A DNA stretch of 64,000 nt from Warburgia ugandensis (taxonomy: Eukaryota; Streptophyta; Magnoliopsida; Canellales; Canellaceae), in NCBI GenBank assembly GCA_035236585.1, contig CP141130.1, forward strand, positions 73,727,944-73,791,943. Reading direction: 5' to 3'. Of the stretch, positions 34,215-49,750 are shown piece by piece; position 1 is the first letter of the stretch, and each line of letters starts with the position of its first letter. The notes under the pieces were generated by a model. That model searched no databases. It worked only from the letters and a program-made list of their open reading frames with translations, and had not been told where the DNA came from. A program made the translations under genes and the position numbers.

Positions 34215-35099
34215 ATTTCCCACTTCTATTACTTGTCATGCAAATTTTGGGTTCACCCTCTCAGCTCACAAGCTCTTTGACGTAACACATGAGAGAAATG
34301 TTATTTCTTTTTAGTGCATGATTGCTGGCTACGTTTGGCACAAACGGTTTAAAAAGGGACTGGAGTTGTTCCTTCCCTGCTGCTGCAAAAATAGAGCCAA
34401 ATGATTCAATACTTACAAGCGTTGTTTTTTTTTTTAAAACTAATTTTGAAACCAGCAAAATGTAAAAAAAAAGGGTGAAATGGGTTAACCATAATGCCAC
34501 ACGTCAATTTATATCGGAGCTAAAGAGCGTGGAATACCGGGAGTCATTCGTAAAAATCAATATTTGATAGGGTATTTCAGAAACTAAATAGATCCGTCAC
34601 TTTTAATATTCTGAAGCGTATCTTTGAGAAAGGAAATTTAGGCGGGAAGGCATTGAAAAAGTAACGGAGATTACGGTCGAAAAGTTGACCTTTATCCCCG
34701 GGTCCTCGTCACCGGTAAGAGTTGAAATATATTTTTACTGGCAGAATTTTCCACCGTTAAAATTGACTATAATGCTAACTTCACACGCGTGTGTACTAGG
34801 ATGAAATATATCGACGGTCTAAATTTAACTCCGGGCACACAGCTTTTTAGATCTTAGAATTCTCCAACATCATGAATTTTGGATCCAAGAAACATGAATT
34901 TGTAGTTCATGGAGTTTCTTACAGAGCTTCTGCTCGGCATGTCCCTTTATTTATGAAGTCTCTGTAAGTAGGTATATGGGCTGAGGAGGAGAGGCAAGAG
35001 TACACGCCCCTTTTCATGCATGGTACAGCAGTTTTTTAGATCTAAACCATTCATCTTACTTAGAATATTAAATATTAATAATCCATAAAAAATAGATGC
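34215..35099. other. Intergenic sequence
   Basis: No gene or clear repeat boundary recognised. The ORF at 34261-34500 (minus) has no motif. Confidence 0.4.
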
Positions 35100-35143
35100 A
35101 CGAGTTCAAAGCATGGAACACGGTGCACCGGGCTGCCCTTTAT
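35100..35143 (+). mobile_element. Au SINE remnant with internal deletion
   Basis: 'gagttcaaagcatggaacac' is joined directly to 'ggtgcaccgggctgccctt', the SINE middle and 3' end with the intervening roughly 70 bp missing. Confidence 0.6.
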
Positions 35144-35766
35144 CCCAATTCATCTCCGATTTCAGCTGCCACCATATGAACGGAGCTGATAATTCCAGTC
35201 TCATGCAGGAAGAATGAGCCAAGAGCAATACTGAGGCGTGGCCCAAGCTCTGGTTGATCCGGGCCGTTCATGATTTTTCCAGACCCTCGATGTCTGTAAG
35301 CACAAAAATAGGCCCTGTTTTAGAGTGAAAAAAACAACTTTTAACAACGATCAAAATTACATCTTTCCGGGATCCCCAAATCATCCAATTCCCGCGATTT
35401 TGGGCTTCTTGATATCTGAACTCAAGATACACGGCCTGAACCCACCAAAACCGGGGCTCGATGAGGTAAAGAGGAAATCTGCACAACCACCCATTTGGAG
35501 CATCCAGGTCATCTATGTTTGGTCCCATTTTATGAATGGACGGGATCATTCCAATCTCACCCTGAATTGCCAGACGGACGACTTTCCAAAACTAGCAAAC
35601 AACCCCGCCCACGGCATTAGCAGTCCGAAACAGAAAATAGAAAGGAAAATCAGGTAAAATTCCACGCCGTGGTCCCACATGAAATCCTGTAAAATCCGAT
35701 CAAGCACAACAGCGCTTTGGGAGGCCTCCCACCGAAAACCTTGGACTCTGACTCTCCCGTCGTCTC

Positions 35767-35774
35767 TATATATT
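35767..35774 (+). promoter_or_regulatory. Probable TATA box of the phosphatase gene
   Basis: 'tctctatatatttatgcc' lies about 320 bp upstream of the start codon. This places transcription start near 35800 and gives a roughly 290-nt leader. Confidence 0.45.
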
Positions 35775-36025
35775 TATGCCAAAATCTGTCACATAAATTG
35801 CAGGAAAAGGAAACAGCGAGAACGTTGGAGGATATTCCGAATCTGCTCGCACTTTTAGCCCCGTTTTCGTTTTCTCTGTCTTGCCTTTTGAGAGGAAGAG
35901 GATTATCCCAAAGATATTCTCCAAGATGCAACGACCTGTACGGACGAGGACTTCTCTCCTAAACCCTAGCTTGTCTCGGCTCTGGTTTTTTGATTCCAGA
36001 CTCTGATTTTCAGCCTCGTTCTTGA

Positions 36026-39646
<3,621 letters not shown>

Positions 39647-39952
39647 TTTTTAGAGAGATCCCAGTTAAACTCATGAATGTCTACTAATGATCAGGCGTCG
39701 GTTATTTTCCGCTTCTCTGCTTTGCAGCTACAGCATCGTCTTCTTTTGATTTTCATTTTTAAAGCCGCCTCCACAACTGCTGCTGCATCTCTCATTCAAG
39801 GTTTTATAATTCGGACTAGTAACATTGGGGGACTGCGTGTTTTATGCTCAGTCACTAGAAAATAATTTTCATTTTGGCCTTAAACTGCCCGAGTCAAAAG
39901 AGGCATTTTGAAGCACCAAGTTGAAACAGCTTGTACAGCAAATTATACATTC

Positions 39953-39958
39953 AATAAA
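39953..39958 (+). promoter_or_regulatory. Likely poly(A) signal of the phosphatase gene
   Basis: AATAAA about 310 nt after the stop codon, following a T-rich 3'-UTR. Confidence 0.5.
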
Positions 39959-40007
39959 TCATTGGAGTGATTCTCTCCTCTCTCTCTCACACAGTGATTG
40001 TCAACGG

Positions 40008-40029
40008 GTATATATATATATATATATAC
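40008..40029. repeat. (TA)n microsatellite
   Basis: Short TA run (ggTATATA...TATAcc). Confidence 0.9.
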
Positions 40030-40118
40030 CAGCACATGTGTGCCTATGTATAACTTAGCTCAATATACAAATGATTTGTCAACTTTTTGCTTTGTGTAAA
40101 TGTTCTATGCTGTGAATC

Positions 40119-40557
40119 TTTTCTTATTCTCCTTTGGAATATGATTTTTCATGGTTTTTCCCTTCTACCTCAATGGTTGATCTGTTTGGTTGCGCTTGTT
40201 ATCTCTTGTTTGGTGGTTTTATTTATGGAGAAATTATAAACTGACGCCTCGATGTGAGGCATGGATCTAGGCGTGTTGGCTGGAAGATCCATGCCATTCA
40301 TCTTGCGGGGGAACCAGAAAGCACCAAGTATTTCTCATGGTTTTTCTTATTCTCCTTTGGAATATGATTTTTCATGGTTTTTCCCTTCTACCTCAATGGT
40401 TGATCTGTTTGGTTGCGCTTGTTATCTCTTGTTTGGTGGTTTTATTTATGGAGAAATTATAAACTGACGCCTCGATGTGAGGCATGGATCTAGGCGTGTT
40501 GGCTGGAAGATCCATGCCATTCATCTTGCGGGGGAACCAGAAAGCACCAAGTATTTC
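40119..40557. repeat. 223-bp tandem duplication, essentially identical copies
   Basis: The segment starting 'ttcttattctcctttggaat' at about 40119 is repeated at about 40342 and includes the same MDLGVLAGRS reading at 40261 and 40484. I saw no difference over about 215 bp. Each unit contains two perfect hairpins: GGCATGGATCT/AGATCCATGCC (11-nt arms, 15-nt loop) and GCCTC-gatgt-GAGGC. Confidence 0.9.
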
Positions 40558-41575
40558 TGGGTATAGGGGGAGATTTTTCTTCCCAGCTGAAATTGTTGGA
40601 GAGATTTTTCTGCCAGCTCAAATTGCAGGCCTCTCTTCTGCAAGTTTCCTCGGAGGAAGGTCGTCTTCTTTTTCTTTGTGCTCATCTTGTAGAAGATCTA
40701 AATCATTAATAATCATGGCCATATATTAGATGGGCTATGCACTGAAGATTTTATCCATTAGATGAACCCAGCTACTACTTTTTTGAGTTCTAAAATGGAT
40801 AGCGAATAGTTCGTCCTTTTTTTCGTCCTGGAAGAAACGTATGTTAGAATTATCGAGTGAATGAGATTTCCGGTAATATCTTATCTAGAAAGTGGGCAAG
40901 ACTCTGAACGGTGTGGATCTTCGAACAAGTAGGCTTAGCTTGAGTTATAGCTTTCCAAAGAGTTGGAAATTATTGTGCAACAAACTGCGAGCGCAATTAT
41001 CAGACGCCTAAGTTTTATATACTTCGAATTTCAAGGTATGATTAGCATCGTGAAAAAGGATGTTTTTTGGCTTGGAAGAGCGGCTTGGATTCCCGGCTGA
41101 GCCTTCTGTTGAGGCGTCTACGTATCTGCACTGATCTACTCACGCAAAAGCCATATAAGAAATCATTGTTGGAAGGCAATTTCTAGGCAAGCAGTTTTCT
41201 CTTTCATACCCTTGAAAGTCATGCTAAGCTCATATTGTGTACACCAGTAGCTCCACCATAGAAACAAAAGGTACAACTGTGCTGACCATTTCTGGCAGTC
41301 GTCTGTACGAGAAAGGAAGGGAAAAGAAACGTAAAGAAACCACAGTTACTACTGCTCATTTGACTTGCTGGAAAAAACTAGGAACAATTACAGCACCTTT
41401 CTAAGCATAGATTTATGGTAGATCCTATTACACTTTTGGATATACCGACTTACAATTTCAACTTTCTCCTTTGTCATTTTCGCTACTTCTTGTTCTGACA
41501 AAGAGATGCACCTATAGACACTATATTTTATCCCTATAAACCAATTTGCTTTCATTGAAGCTCAACAAAGGCAAG
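40558..41575. other. Intergenic sequence
   Basis: No gene or repeat recognised. Confidence 0.45.
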
Positions 41576-41583
41576 CCTTGAAT

Positions 41584-42326
41584 TAGGCTTGGCAATTCAG
41601 GTTGGTGGGTTGTGTTTGTGTCGACACGAACACGACATGTTAGAATTATGGGTCGACACAAACACGACCCACTTAATAATTGTGTCAAGAATTTGTGACC
41701 CGAACACGGCACGATTATTAAAGAGTCGGCACGACATGACTTGTGTAACACGATTAAGTAAATATAAAATAAATAATATAGGATGGTATCAAAAGAACCG
41801 TCCTATATTACTCTTGTAATATAAGACAGTTCCAGATGAACCGTCTTTTATTACATTTTTTAGAGTTGTAATATAAGACAGTTTATCTTGAACTGTCCTA
41901 TATTGCATTGTACTCTACATGAACCGTCCTATATTAGTCTTGTAATATAACATAGTTCCAGATGAACCATCTTATATTATATTTACAGTTGTAATATAAG
42001 ACGGTTCTAGATGAACTGTCCTATATTATATTACAGTTGTAATATAAGACAGTTCCAGATGAATCATCCTATATTTTAATATAAGACGGTTTTTGAAGAA
42101 CCATCTTAAATTTTCAACCACAGGTTAGATGGGTCAACGCGATGAATAAATAAGTCGCGTGTCAAACAGGTTGACATGATGGGCCACATTGATTGACCCC
42201 GAACAAGACACGATTTTTGGCGTGTCCCGAAAATAACACGAACACGATAAGACTCGACCCAAACCCACTAAATTTGTGTCGGGTTCAGGTTGTGTCATCG
42301 TGTTGTGTCATATTTTGCCACCCCTA
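41584..42326. mobile_element. hAT-type MITE, 743 bp
   Basis: The ends are TAGGCTTGGCAA and, as complement, TAGGGGTGGCAA (10 of 12 identical). A perfect 8-bp duplication CCTTGAAT flanks it (41576-41583 and 42327-42334), the hAT length. The subterminal parts are rich in 'cgacacgaacacgac' and 'cgtgttgtgtc' type repeats common in plant non-autonomous elements. No transposase. The centre carries the hairpin array listed separately. Confidence 0.85.
41780..42115. repeat. Array of alternating hairpins inside the MITE
   Basis: About seven imperfect copies of a roughly 45-bp unit, each an inverted repeat: TAATATAAGACRGTTCCAGA then TGAACCGTCYTATATTA. Neighbouring arms can also pair across units. Confidence 0.85.
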
Positions 42327-42639
42327 CCTTGAATGGTTAGTTTGAAAAGAATACGATTATCAAGTGAGAAGACGTGATGAAGCTCGGTTGAATACTTTGG
42401 AAAAAGCCATTCATTAGAATATTATGACGATGATAAAGATCGTAATAATAACGAAAAAAGAATAACAAAATCCTGCCTATTTGGTGAGGCTGAATTTCAA
42501 TGAAACCCTACCCCAATAATAATTATAAGGGCTAAACATAATAGAAAAGTAGTTGAAATCAATAAATTTAGCAACTTGGGTCCATGTTTTGCTTCTATCT
42601 TCATAGTAGACTGAGAAAGAAAATTAAATCCCAAAAATT

Positions 42640-43620
42640 TAGGAGTCTTTGTTTTTTTTTCAGATGCCAAAAGTCTAAGAGTTAGTTTTTCGATGGACAA
42701 ATATGCCCTCCAAAATGGTTATGGTAACATCGAAATGAAAGCAACCGGTTCAAGCAAGATTTGGGATGGGAATGGACACATGGGCGCCTAGCAAGTAAGG
42801 AATTTGGGGCAACATTCTGAAGCTTGAAGAAGATCTTAAAGCAGAGGGTAGCTTCGGAATGAAAAATGAGAAAAGGATTCTGTTTTGGCATCATATGTGG
42901 GCGATGGATAAACGATTGGTACAAAGGTTTTCGAGAACTTACAACAAAATCGTGAACAAAGAGTGTTATATAGCGGAATGTTTAAAGCAAATTGGAAATG
43001 AATGGGAATAGAGCTTAATTTTAGAAGATTATTACAGTAGATAACATTAAAATATAACCAGATGATGGCAATCATTTCTAAGATCAAACTTGGGGCGGTT
43101 GAGAATGACAGGATTTTCAGAAATTTGATCCTAATGGGCTGTTCTTGGTAAAGGCATTCTATTTCAATGGAATAAATCTTGATCAGTTTGATTATCGAAT
43201 GAAAAAAGTTTGGAATATACATGGGCCTTCAAAGCTCCCTTCTTTCTCTTGGCTTCCCACTCAAAACAGGTATGCAACGTTGGACAATCTGATAATCAAG
43301 CGCAACATGATGCTGGTTAATGGATGTGTTTTATGCCTCAAAGATGCTGAATTAACAGCACACTTGTTCATCAATTGCAACTTTGCAGGTAAGATCTGGT
43401 TTCACACCTAATCAATCGATTGTAGATTGCGTTGTGCCACCAAATGTGGCAGATCTAATCTATCCATGGTGCATTAGAACAAAATAGAAAAAATGGAAAC
43501 TCCTTTAGAAACTTGCACTTGGCGCTACCATGTTGCAGATTGGAAAGAAAGAAACTCTAGGACTTTGAAGGCAAAATCAAATCAGATCACACAGTTGTTC
43601 ACAATGTCAAATCGAGTATC
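42640..43620 (+). pseudogene. LINE reverse transcriptase C-terminal remnant (zf-RVT)
   Basis: The plus strand reads, with frame changes, NKECYIAECLKQIGNEWE, then ILFQWN/VKAFYFNGINLD, KKVWNIHGPSKLPSFSWLPT, QNRYATLDNLIIKRNMMLVN, GCVLCLKDAELTAHLFINCN, FAGKIWFHT, stop, and later DWKERNSRTLK. The W..P.K..SF.W and C..C......HLF..C pattern is the zf-RVT domain found after plant LINE reverse transcriptases. The catalytic RT part is absent. Not functional. Confidence 0.8.
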
Positions 43621-44493
43621 GCTTAATGGGCCTCCCTTGACCCACCGTCTAAGCACGACTCAATGCGACAAATCATCAGCATGTGGGACTCCTATTGTGC
43701 GATTGTGGAGCCATTAAGCAAAACAAATACGAAAGGTGCATTGACCTTAATAATGATGAATCAGAGTCTTGGCCCTAAGGACCTGCAGGTTCGACATTGT
43801 ACAGCAGAGCTGCATAAGGAACTACACTTGCTGAGTTCTGGGGCCAACAGGAATGGTAGATGCGAGTGAAACATAGATTTTAGCGGCTAGGGCGGAGATC
43901 AGAATTCTTACTCAAAAATTTAACTTCCCTTCTATCATTGAAGGGGGTCTTGGCCAATGCCATGAAATGGATGGACGACCCAACTAAGATCCCTTGGAAG
44001 CACATGAACATGGTTGATGAGATTACTTGGCATTCTAGGCGTAGGGGAAAACACAATTATTCACACCCTCAGATCAGCAAACTCTGCAACAAATGGAAGA
44101 GCAAAAATTGTGCATCGAACGGACCATGGCTGAACCCATTTCACTAGGACGGCAATGGATAAATTTTATGCTTGATCCAAATGATCTCGACTCTCTGAAC
44201 CACAAGGAGGTCGGTATTTCCAACGGATGGACGCTTTGGATGAAGCGTTTGGGGCACTGCTCGCATCTCTTCGTTGAATGTAATCAGGCTTTTGGGTTTA
44301 CTCTGAATACCATGTTGGAGACTATGTCCTATCCTCCATATGAGAATACTTGGCTAATGGGGCTCTTGATGGTACTTAAAGGGCTTAACCTGTTGCTTGG
44401 AATATTAGCTGCATCGGTGTCACTCTTGGTCCACTTCTGTTGCTTATTCTTTCAGCCATTCATTCGGTGCTTCACGTTACCTACAGAAGCACC

Positions 44494-44498
<5 letters not shown>
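43621..44498. other. Unassigned, possibly further LINE debris
   Basis: Plus-strand ORFs (43663-43869, 43938-44147, 44093-44581) are protein-like and include HCSHLFVECNQAFGF, faintly like a second zf-RVT end. I do not trust the assignment. Confidence 0.3.

Positions 44499-44557
<59 letters not shown>
44499..44557. repeat. (CT)n microsatellite
   Basis: 59-bp CT run; it generates the SLSLSL readings in overlapping ORFs. Confidence 0.98.
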
Positions 44558-44559
<2 letters not shown>

Positions 44560-44771
44560 TTTAAACACATGCAACCAGTAGATGAGAAAGAATTTCATAA
44601 AGTGAGAACCATATACAATATCGAGTTTAAAAAATATTTCGATCCCAAAAGCTAGAGTGATGAAACAAGATCGGTGATATCATTTTATTCATCACATAGA
44701 AAAACAGTTACAAGCTTTAACATATTTCAAATTCATTCTTTATCCTCAGTCCTCTAAAGATTAGACTATAT

Positions 44772-45690
44772 TCAAAGACAATTGGGTTTGCCTGCCTTGG
44801 TCTTCCAGTTGTTATAGCATGGACATTCCTCCTTGTGACTGTATGCACCTGATGGCGCGCAACAGACATCTGGAGCAACACAAGACGCAGAAGAACAAGC
44901 ATGGCTTCTTGTGAGACGTCGCTCAGTTTCTGTATGTGCGCTTGCTGGGACATTCTGCAGAGAAAACAACCGCACTCATGAGCTACTAGATTCCTGCAAT
45001 ATGATTACATAGGGTACATCCAATCAACTACTATCAATTGCTAATATCTGAGGCATCTTTCACTATCCCAAGTTATCTCTGCACTTACATTCCCAGCTTT
45101 TTTCAATGCTTGTATAATTGGCTGTATGTGGCTTATTTCGTGACTGCCTACTCAACTAATTGTTGATCTGACAGTAGAAACCAACGACTTAAGAGTTCCA
45201 TTATGGTAAAAGTCATTTCTTCATAATGTTAGGCGACATCATTGTTTTAGCCGTGGATATACGGATAGGTTGTAGCACTGACCTAAACTGCCCAACTAGT
45301 GGAATGCATCTCAATCTCTAGTGACCCACAATTAATTTCGTTGTCTAATCAAGAGTAACCATGCAAATGTATCTTAATTTGGTGAATCGGATGGTCAGTA
45401 TCGCAGCACGAAGTTGAGTCCCAGTGACAAACCATCTAGATTCACTGCTTTAAAGATACAAAGAGAGCAGAAAGATTAATAAGGAAAAACGAAAGATACC
45501 TTCTTTTTTAAAAGATCCTTCTTCACCGTTCTGCCAATTGACAAGGAACAACCAATCAATAGTTCGACAAGAAAATTTCATTTGGTTTAGCTTTCAAAAT
45601 ATGAACATGGATAGGCAAGCGAGAAACATACTGGGCGGTAAGTCCTCAGGCCATTGGGAGTGGCTTCCATAGTTACAAAAATCTCCATTT
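44772..45690 (-). CDS. Possible small cysteine-rich peptide gene
   Basis: The last exon on the minus strand (44954 down to 44772) follows a strong acceptor (tttctctgcag). It reads NVPASAHTETERRLTRSHAC, then SSASCVAPDVCCAPSGAYSH and KEECPCYNNWKTKAGKPNCL, then stop. That is seven Cys in about 40 residues, with a C-x4-C-x5-CC-x11-C-x-C-x12-C spacing. Candidate upstream exons are 45538-45508 (TVKKDLLKKK, between AG and GTATC) and one near 45667-45629 (MEATPNGLRTYRP). Their phases do not join cleanly as I read them, so the 5' structure is unresolved. The exon's frame also shows a compositional contrast to its AT-rich surroundings. I do not recognise the family; no signal peptide is visible in the part I can read. 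Confidence 0.4.
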
Positions 45691-47010
45691 TTTCGTATTT
45701 TGTTAAAAGAGTTAATGGGGTATCAAATTTTAAAAGACACATCTTTTCAATAAAACTCGTCTTCCTATATTTGTTTTAATTTTTTCCATTCAAAACCCAT
45801 CTTTTAAAAAATAGTTCAGACTTCTGTTTTAGTTTTCTTCAACATTTAAACTTAAACTTAAAGTTAGAATAATATAATTTCCATCTAGGATGTGATGTTT
45901 AATTTTATTTAGCATAATATAGCTTTATACTTAAGTGGTTATTAAATAGATTGCTATTATTTTTCTTCTTTAAATCTTTCATAATTTTAAAATATGCCAT
46001 ATCTTTTTTGACAACTTTTTCCCATCTCCTAACTTTGTAACTATGGTGGCTTATATTAGAGGAAAATTAGGAATCTGATGAACCATGCATAGTAAGATCA
46101 CAGGAATCAGAACCTACTATAAATGATAGAGAAATCACAGGGATCATATTCCTACAAATATGTGAATATTCATATTATATTGACTACAATACAAATGAAG
46201 AATACACGGTGAAATGCTTACATGTTCAACTCTGACAGCTTATGCCTACAAGAAAATGAAATGTTGGTTACGTTAAGATAGAAAAACAAAGCATTTATCA
46301 TTAAAAAAGAAAAAAGAATGAAACCTTTTCAATATATGTCTTTATCTAGCCTTCTATGAAATGAAATTTTTTGAATTGTCCACCTTTCGTGATATAATCA
46401 ACATCCATGTTGCACAATTAGGACAAAAACCAATGATGCCTCAAGAAGCGACTTAAAGTCAAAGTTATGGAGAGGGAGCCTTATTTTTAGGTAAAGGGCT
46501 TTACTTGTATCATTGGCTATTTGTGGCTTATTTCATTATTATCTATCCTATTTTTAGGTAGTCTGGCTTTCAATATTTACTAACCCAAATATCATGCCAG
46601 TTGGATGACTCTAGGTATGCCTAACCAAGACCTGTGATCTTGAAGACCATCATGACGCATCGACATGTTTCTAGCCCCATGCAGGCAGGCAGACATCTAG
46701 TTCGATCGAGTCCAAGAAAATGACATATCATTTTTTCCTATGAGATTAAACTTGCTAAGTTTGATGGATCATGGAGCTAGGACAAGTGATCAAGATGAGA
46801 TCATTCTTGAAGGGTGTTGCAGTGGCCATCTATTAGATCAACAAAGTGCATATGTCAAAGTGGGGCCTAGAACCTGGCAAGTAGGAAAAAGAAGCTGCAA
46901 TCATTATTAGCATTTCTGTATTTTATAAATAATGACATGCTTACCAACAAATGTCTAGTCTCCCCTAAATTATGCTTGATAGCAAGCTTGCTCTTCACTT
47001 TTTCTTTCTA
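45691..47010. other. Intergenic AT-rich sequence
   Basis: No gene or defined repeat recognised. Confidence 0.5.
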
Positions 47011-47011
47011 C

Positions 47012-47115
47012 TGGAGATTAGATTTAGAAGCGTGGGTGAGTAACTGGGGATTAGATTTTAAGATTGTGGATGAGTAACTGGGGATTAGATTTAAGAGTGG
47101 GTGAGTAAGAGTGTT
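47012..47115. repeat. Three-unit tandem repeat of about 33 bp
   Basis: Units 'ggggattagatttaagagtg' plus 'ggtgagtaact' occur three times with small changes. A related single unit is near 49240-49290. Confidence 0.75.
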
Positions 47116-47250
47116 TGAGGGATTTGATTTGTAATTCTTCTCTTTAAAAGAAAAAGATATATATGTACAACAAATCACGCAAGGGAATGAATCATTTATG
47201 GTGGGTCATTATAACAAAAAAACTATACACAGAACTATATCTCAAATAAC

Positions 47251-47252
<2 letters not shown>

Positions 47253-47342
<90 letters not shown>
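47253..47342. repeat. (GA)45 microsatellite
   Basis: Uninterrupted 90-bp GA run, the longest simple repeat in the window. Confidence 0.98.
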
Positions 47343-47345
<3 letters not shown>

Positions 47346-47439
47346 CCACAACCAGCATTAAACCAAGGAAAACGAGGCAAGAAGATGCAAGGAATGATAA
47401 GAGAACCATCTTTCATATTCTAAAAAACCTTCTAAAAAA

Positions 47440-48350
47440 GAATAATACATTCAATTTTACAAAAAAAGAAAGGCTAAAATTACCAAAATATATTGCTTAC
47501 ATGTACTCACAGCCACAAAAGTCTACAAACAATAGTTTCTTTTTATTTTTTGGAAAAAATTTCAGGTTTTATGGCTCAATTTAGTTGGTGCAGTTGAAAC
47601 CTTTTCAGATTCTTTGATTTATATCTAATTTAGCAAATTGAACATAAATTTACCAAATTAAACTTATGCTTATACTTAAAATTTCAAGTTCTCAAAGATT
47701 ATTTATAAATCTACCTAGAAACCAAAATTATGTTCGATATTCACAAATGTCTTCTCCCAAATCTCCAAATCAGTATTTACTTGCCCATTTGATCAGGTTT
47801 ATTAGATTTTGATTCCATTAAATTGGGATTATGTTTGATAAAACTAGGTTTCAGTTCATCCACAAGTTCTATAATTTTTCAACCCTTGTGAAAAGTGACT
47901 CCTGAAGTCCTATCAATAGGCTAAAAATTTTAATTTCCACCCCTTGGAGACAAATGCAATTGAAGGCATGGTTGGCTAATTCCTAAGTAGATTTGACATG
48001 ATCTTAAATGAAAATGGTTCAATTCAAGGAGGACTAGCCTCCTTTGGGTTCAATACAAGGAAAACTACAAGTCCAAGCCAAATGCAATCACTATTTCTCT
48101 TTTATTCATTAACTAACAATAATGCATATTTATCGATAAATAAAAATAAAAGAGAAACTTTCTTTCAAAGGAAACTACCAATATGGTTAATATATCTTAG
48201 AATAAGAAATATAAGAAGTAAACTATCCTATTGGATGAAATAGAACATAGAAATATTTCTAACCTAAGATAACCTACCTTAATAACTTTACATATTGGCT
48301 ACAGCACTCATTTGGCAAGTTTTCTAGGTCCCAATGGTATAATAACATTT
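47440..48350. repeat. Dispersed repeat R2, copy 1
   Basis: Shares with 53630-58060 the ordered phrases 'acattcaatt', 'ttctcaaagattat', 'tgataaaa.tagg', 'ccacaagttc.ataatttttt' and 'agtcctat.gata', then 'ctaattcctaagta.atttga' and 'aaatggttcaatt'. It ends near 'acatattggct'. No coding capacity recognised; probably a non-coding part of an LTR-type element. Confidence 0.75.
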
Positions 48351-48954
48351 GTAATTACTTCAAACAAACCTTGTCCTCAAGGTTGAGATCTTCAAATAAA
48401 CCTTGTGCTTCTTTGGAGATGTTCATGGCCAATTGAATCAAAACACACCCTCTTGTGATGGACATTTCTTTTAAGTAATATTTCAACAAGCATAAACCCA
48501 AATCTATCATAATCAACCCTTTCAATAAAACCATAAAAACCAACAACCAAAGCTACACTACCATCGAGTATCGTTTTAAAAGTGGGTGGCCCAATCAATA
48601 AAAACCCATCAAAAGTTGGAACAAAATTGATTGACATTTATCTAGACACAGAACATTAGGGTATTTTTTATATATTTTTATCTCAAATTGGCTATCGTGA
48701 CTAGGAAATACTTTTGTTGCACTAGATTGTATGGACGTATCTCATTGGTAATAGCTCCAAGATTAGCATCTAAGACGGTCACTTCCTGTTGTCTTCTTAT
48801 AGAAAACTCTATTTTAGGAATCTGATCTTTCTATAAGTGGATTCATACCATTGCTTCTATAAGAGTGTAATTTATATTCCAAACTACTTCAACCATCTTC
48901 TTTATATCTTCTTTCAAATGTTCTATAACATTTTCCAAATAATGATTCTTTCCT

Positions 48955-49355
48955 CGTAACTTCAAATGGTTCAATTTGAGGAGACCTAGCCTCTTTTTTG
49001 TTCAATTGAAGAAGAACCATTACTCATGGTCAAAGGTAATGTCTATTTCTCTTCCATTAATTATGTAACATTGCACATTTATAAATTTTTATAAAAATAA
49101 AGAGTAGCTTTCTACGAAATGAAACTACCACTATGTTATATATATATATTAGTATAAGCCAACAAATGTCTAGTGTAGTTAGTCACAACTTGGTATTTCC
49201 CCTAGGATACGCTTGATTACAAGTTCAAGATGCCACTTTCTTCTTTGGCCAAGGATTATATTTGGAGTGTGCGTGAGTGACAGTGCATGAGTGATTTTCT
49301 TTGTAATTATTCTCTTATAATACATAAATATACACTATCCTATAGCGTGCCTATA

Positions 49356-49424
<69 letters not shown>

Positions 49425-49750
49425 CAAATAGAAAATAAAAATACTTTTAGCCTAAGGAAACTTATCTTAGAAACTTAGAATATTGGTTGCAACACCTCTT
49501 TTGCAAGTCTCATCATCATTAGATGAATAACAACATTTACATCAAATTAAGGTGATAGAACTTGGTATCATTGATGGTTGCCCATTTTACCAACTCTGCA
49601 ACATGGGTTTCTACTCTTACTTACAAGTTGATTGCTCCATGAGTACTTTTGTTCCATGATTCTATTCTACACACCAAGAATTACCAACTAAGTAGGTGTG
49701 TGCCATCACATAAGTTTCATATTAGAAATTCACCATTATTTCATTTTTAC
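48955..49750. repeat. Dispersed repeat R2, copy 2 (partial)
   Basis: Matches the later part of R2: 'tcaaatggttcaatttgagg', 'tctatttctcttccatt', 'tattggttgcaac'. It then matches 'attgatggttgcccatttta', shared with 58690-58850. Confidence 0.65.
49359..49420. repeat. (CT)n(AT)n compound microsatellite
   Basis: CT run to 49394 passing directly into an AT run to 49420, within R2 copy 2. Confidence 0.98.

Noticed and set aside
44440-44655. ORFs with long Ser-Leu repeats (also at 47192-47416, 49287-49478, 50939-51157)
   Set aside because: They are readings of CT/GA microsatellites.
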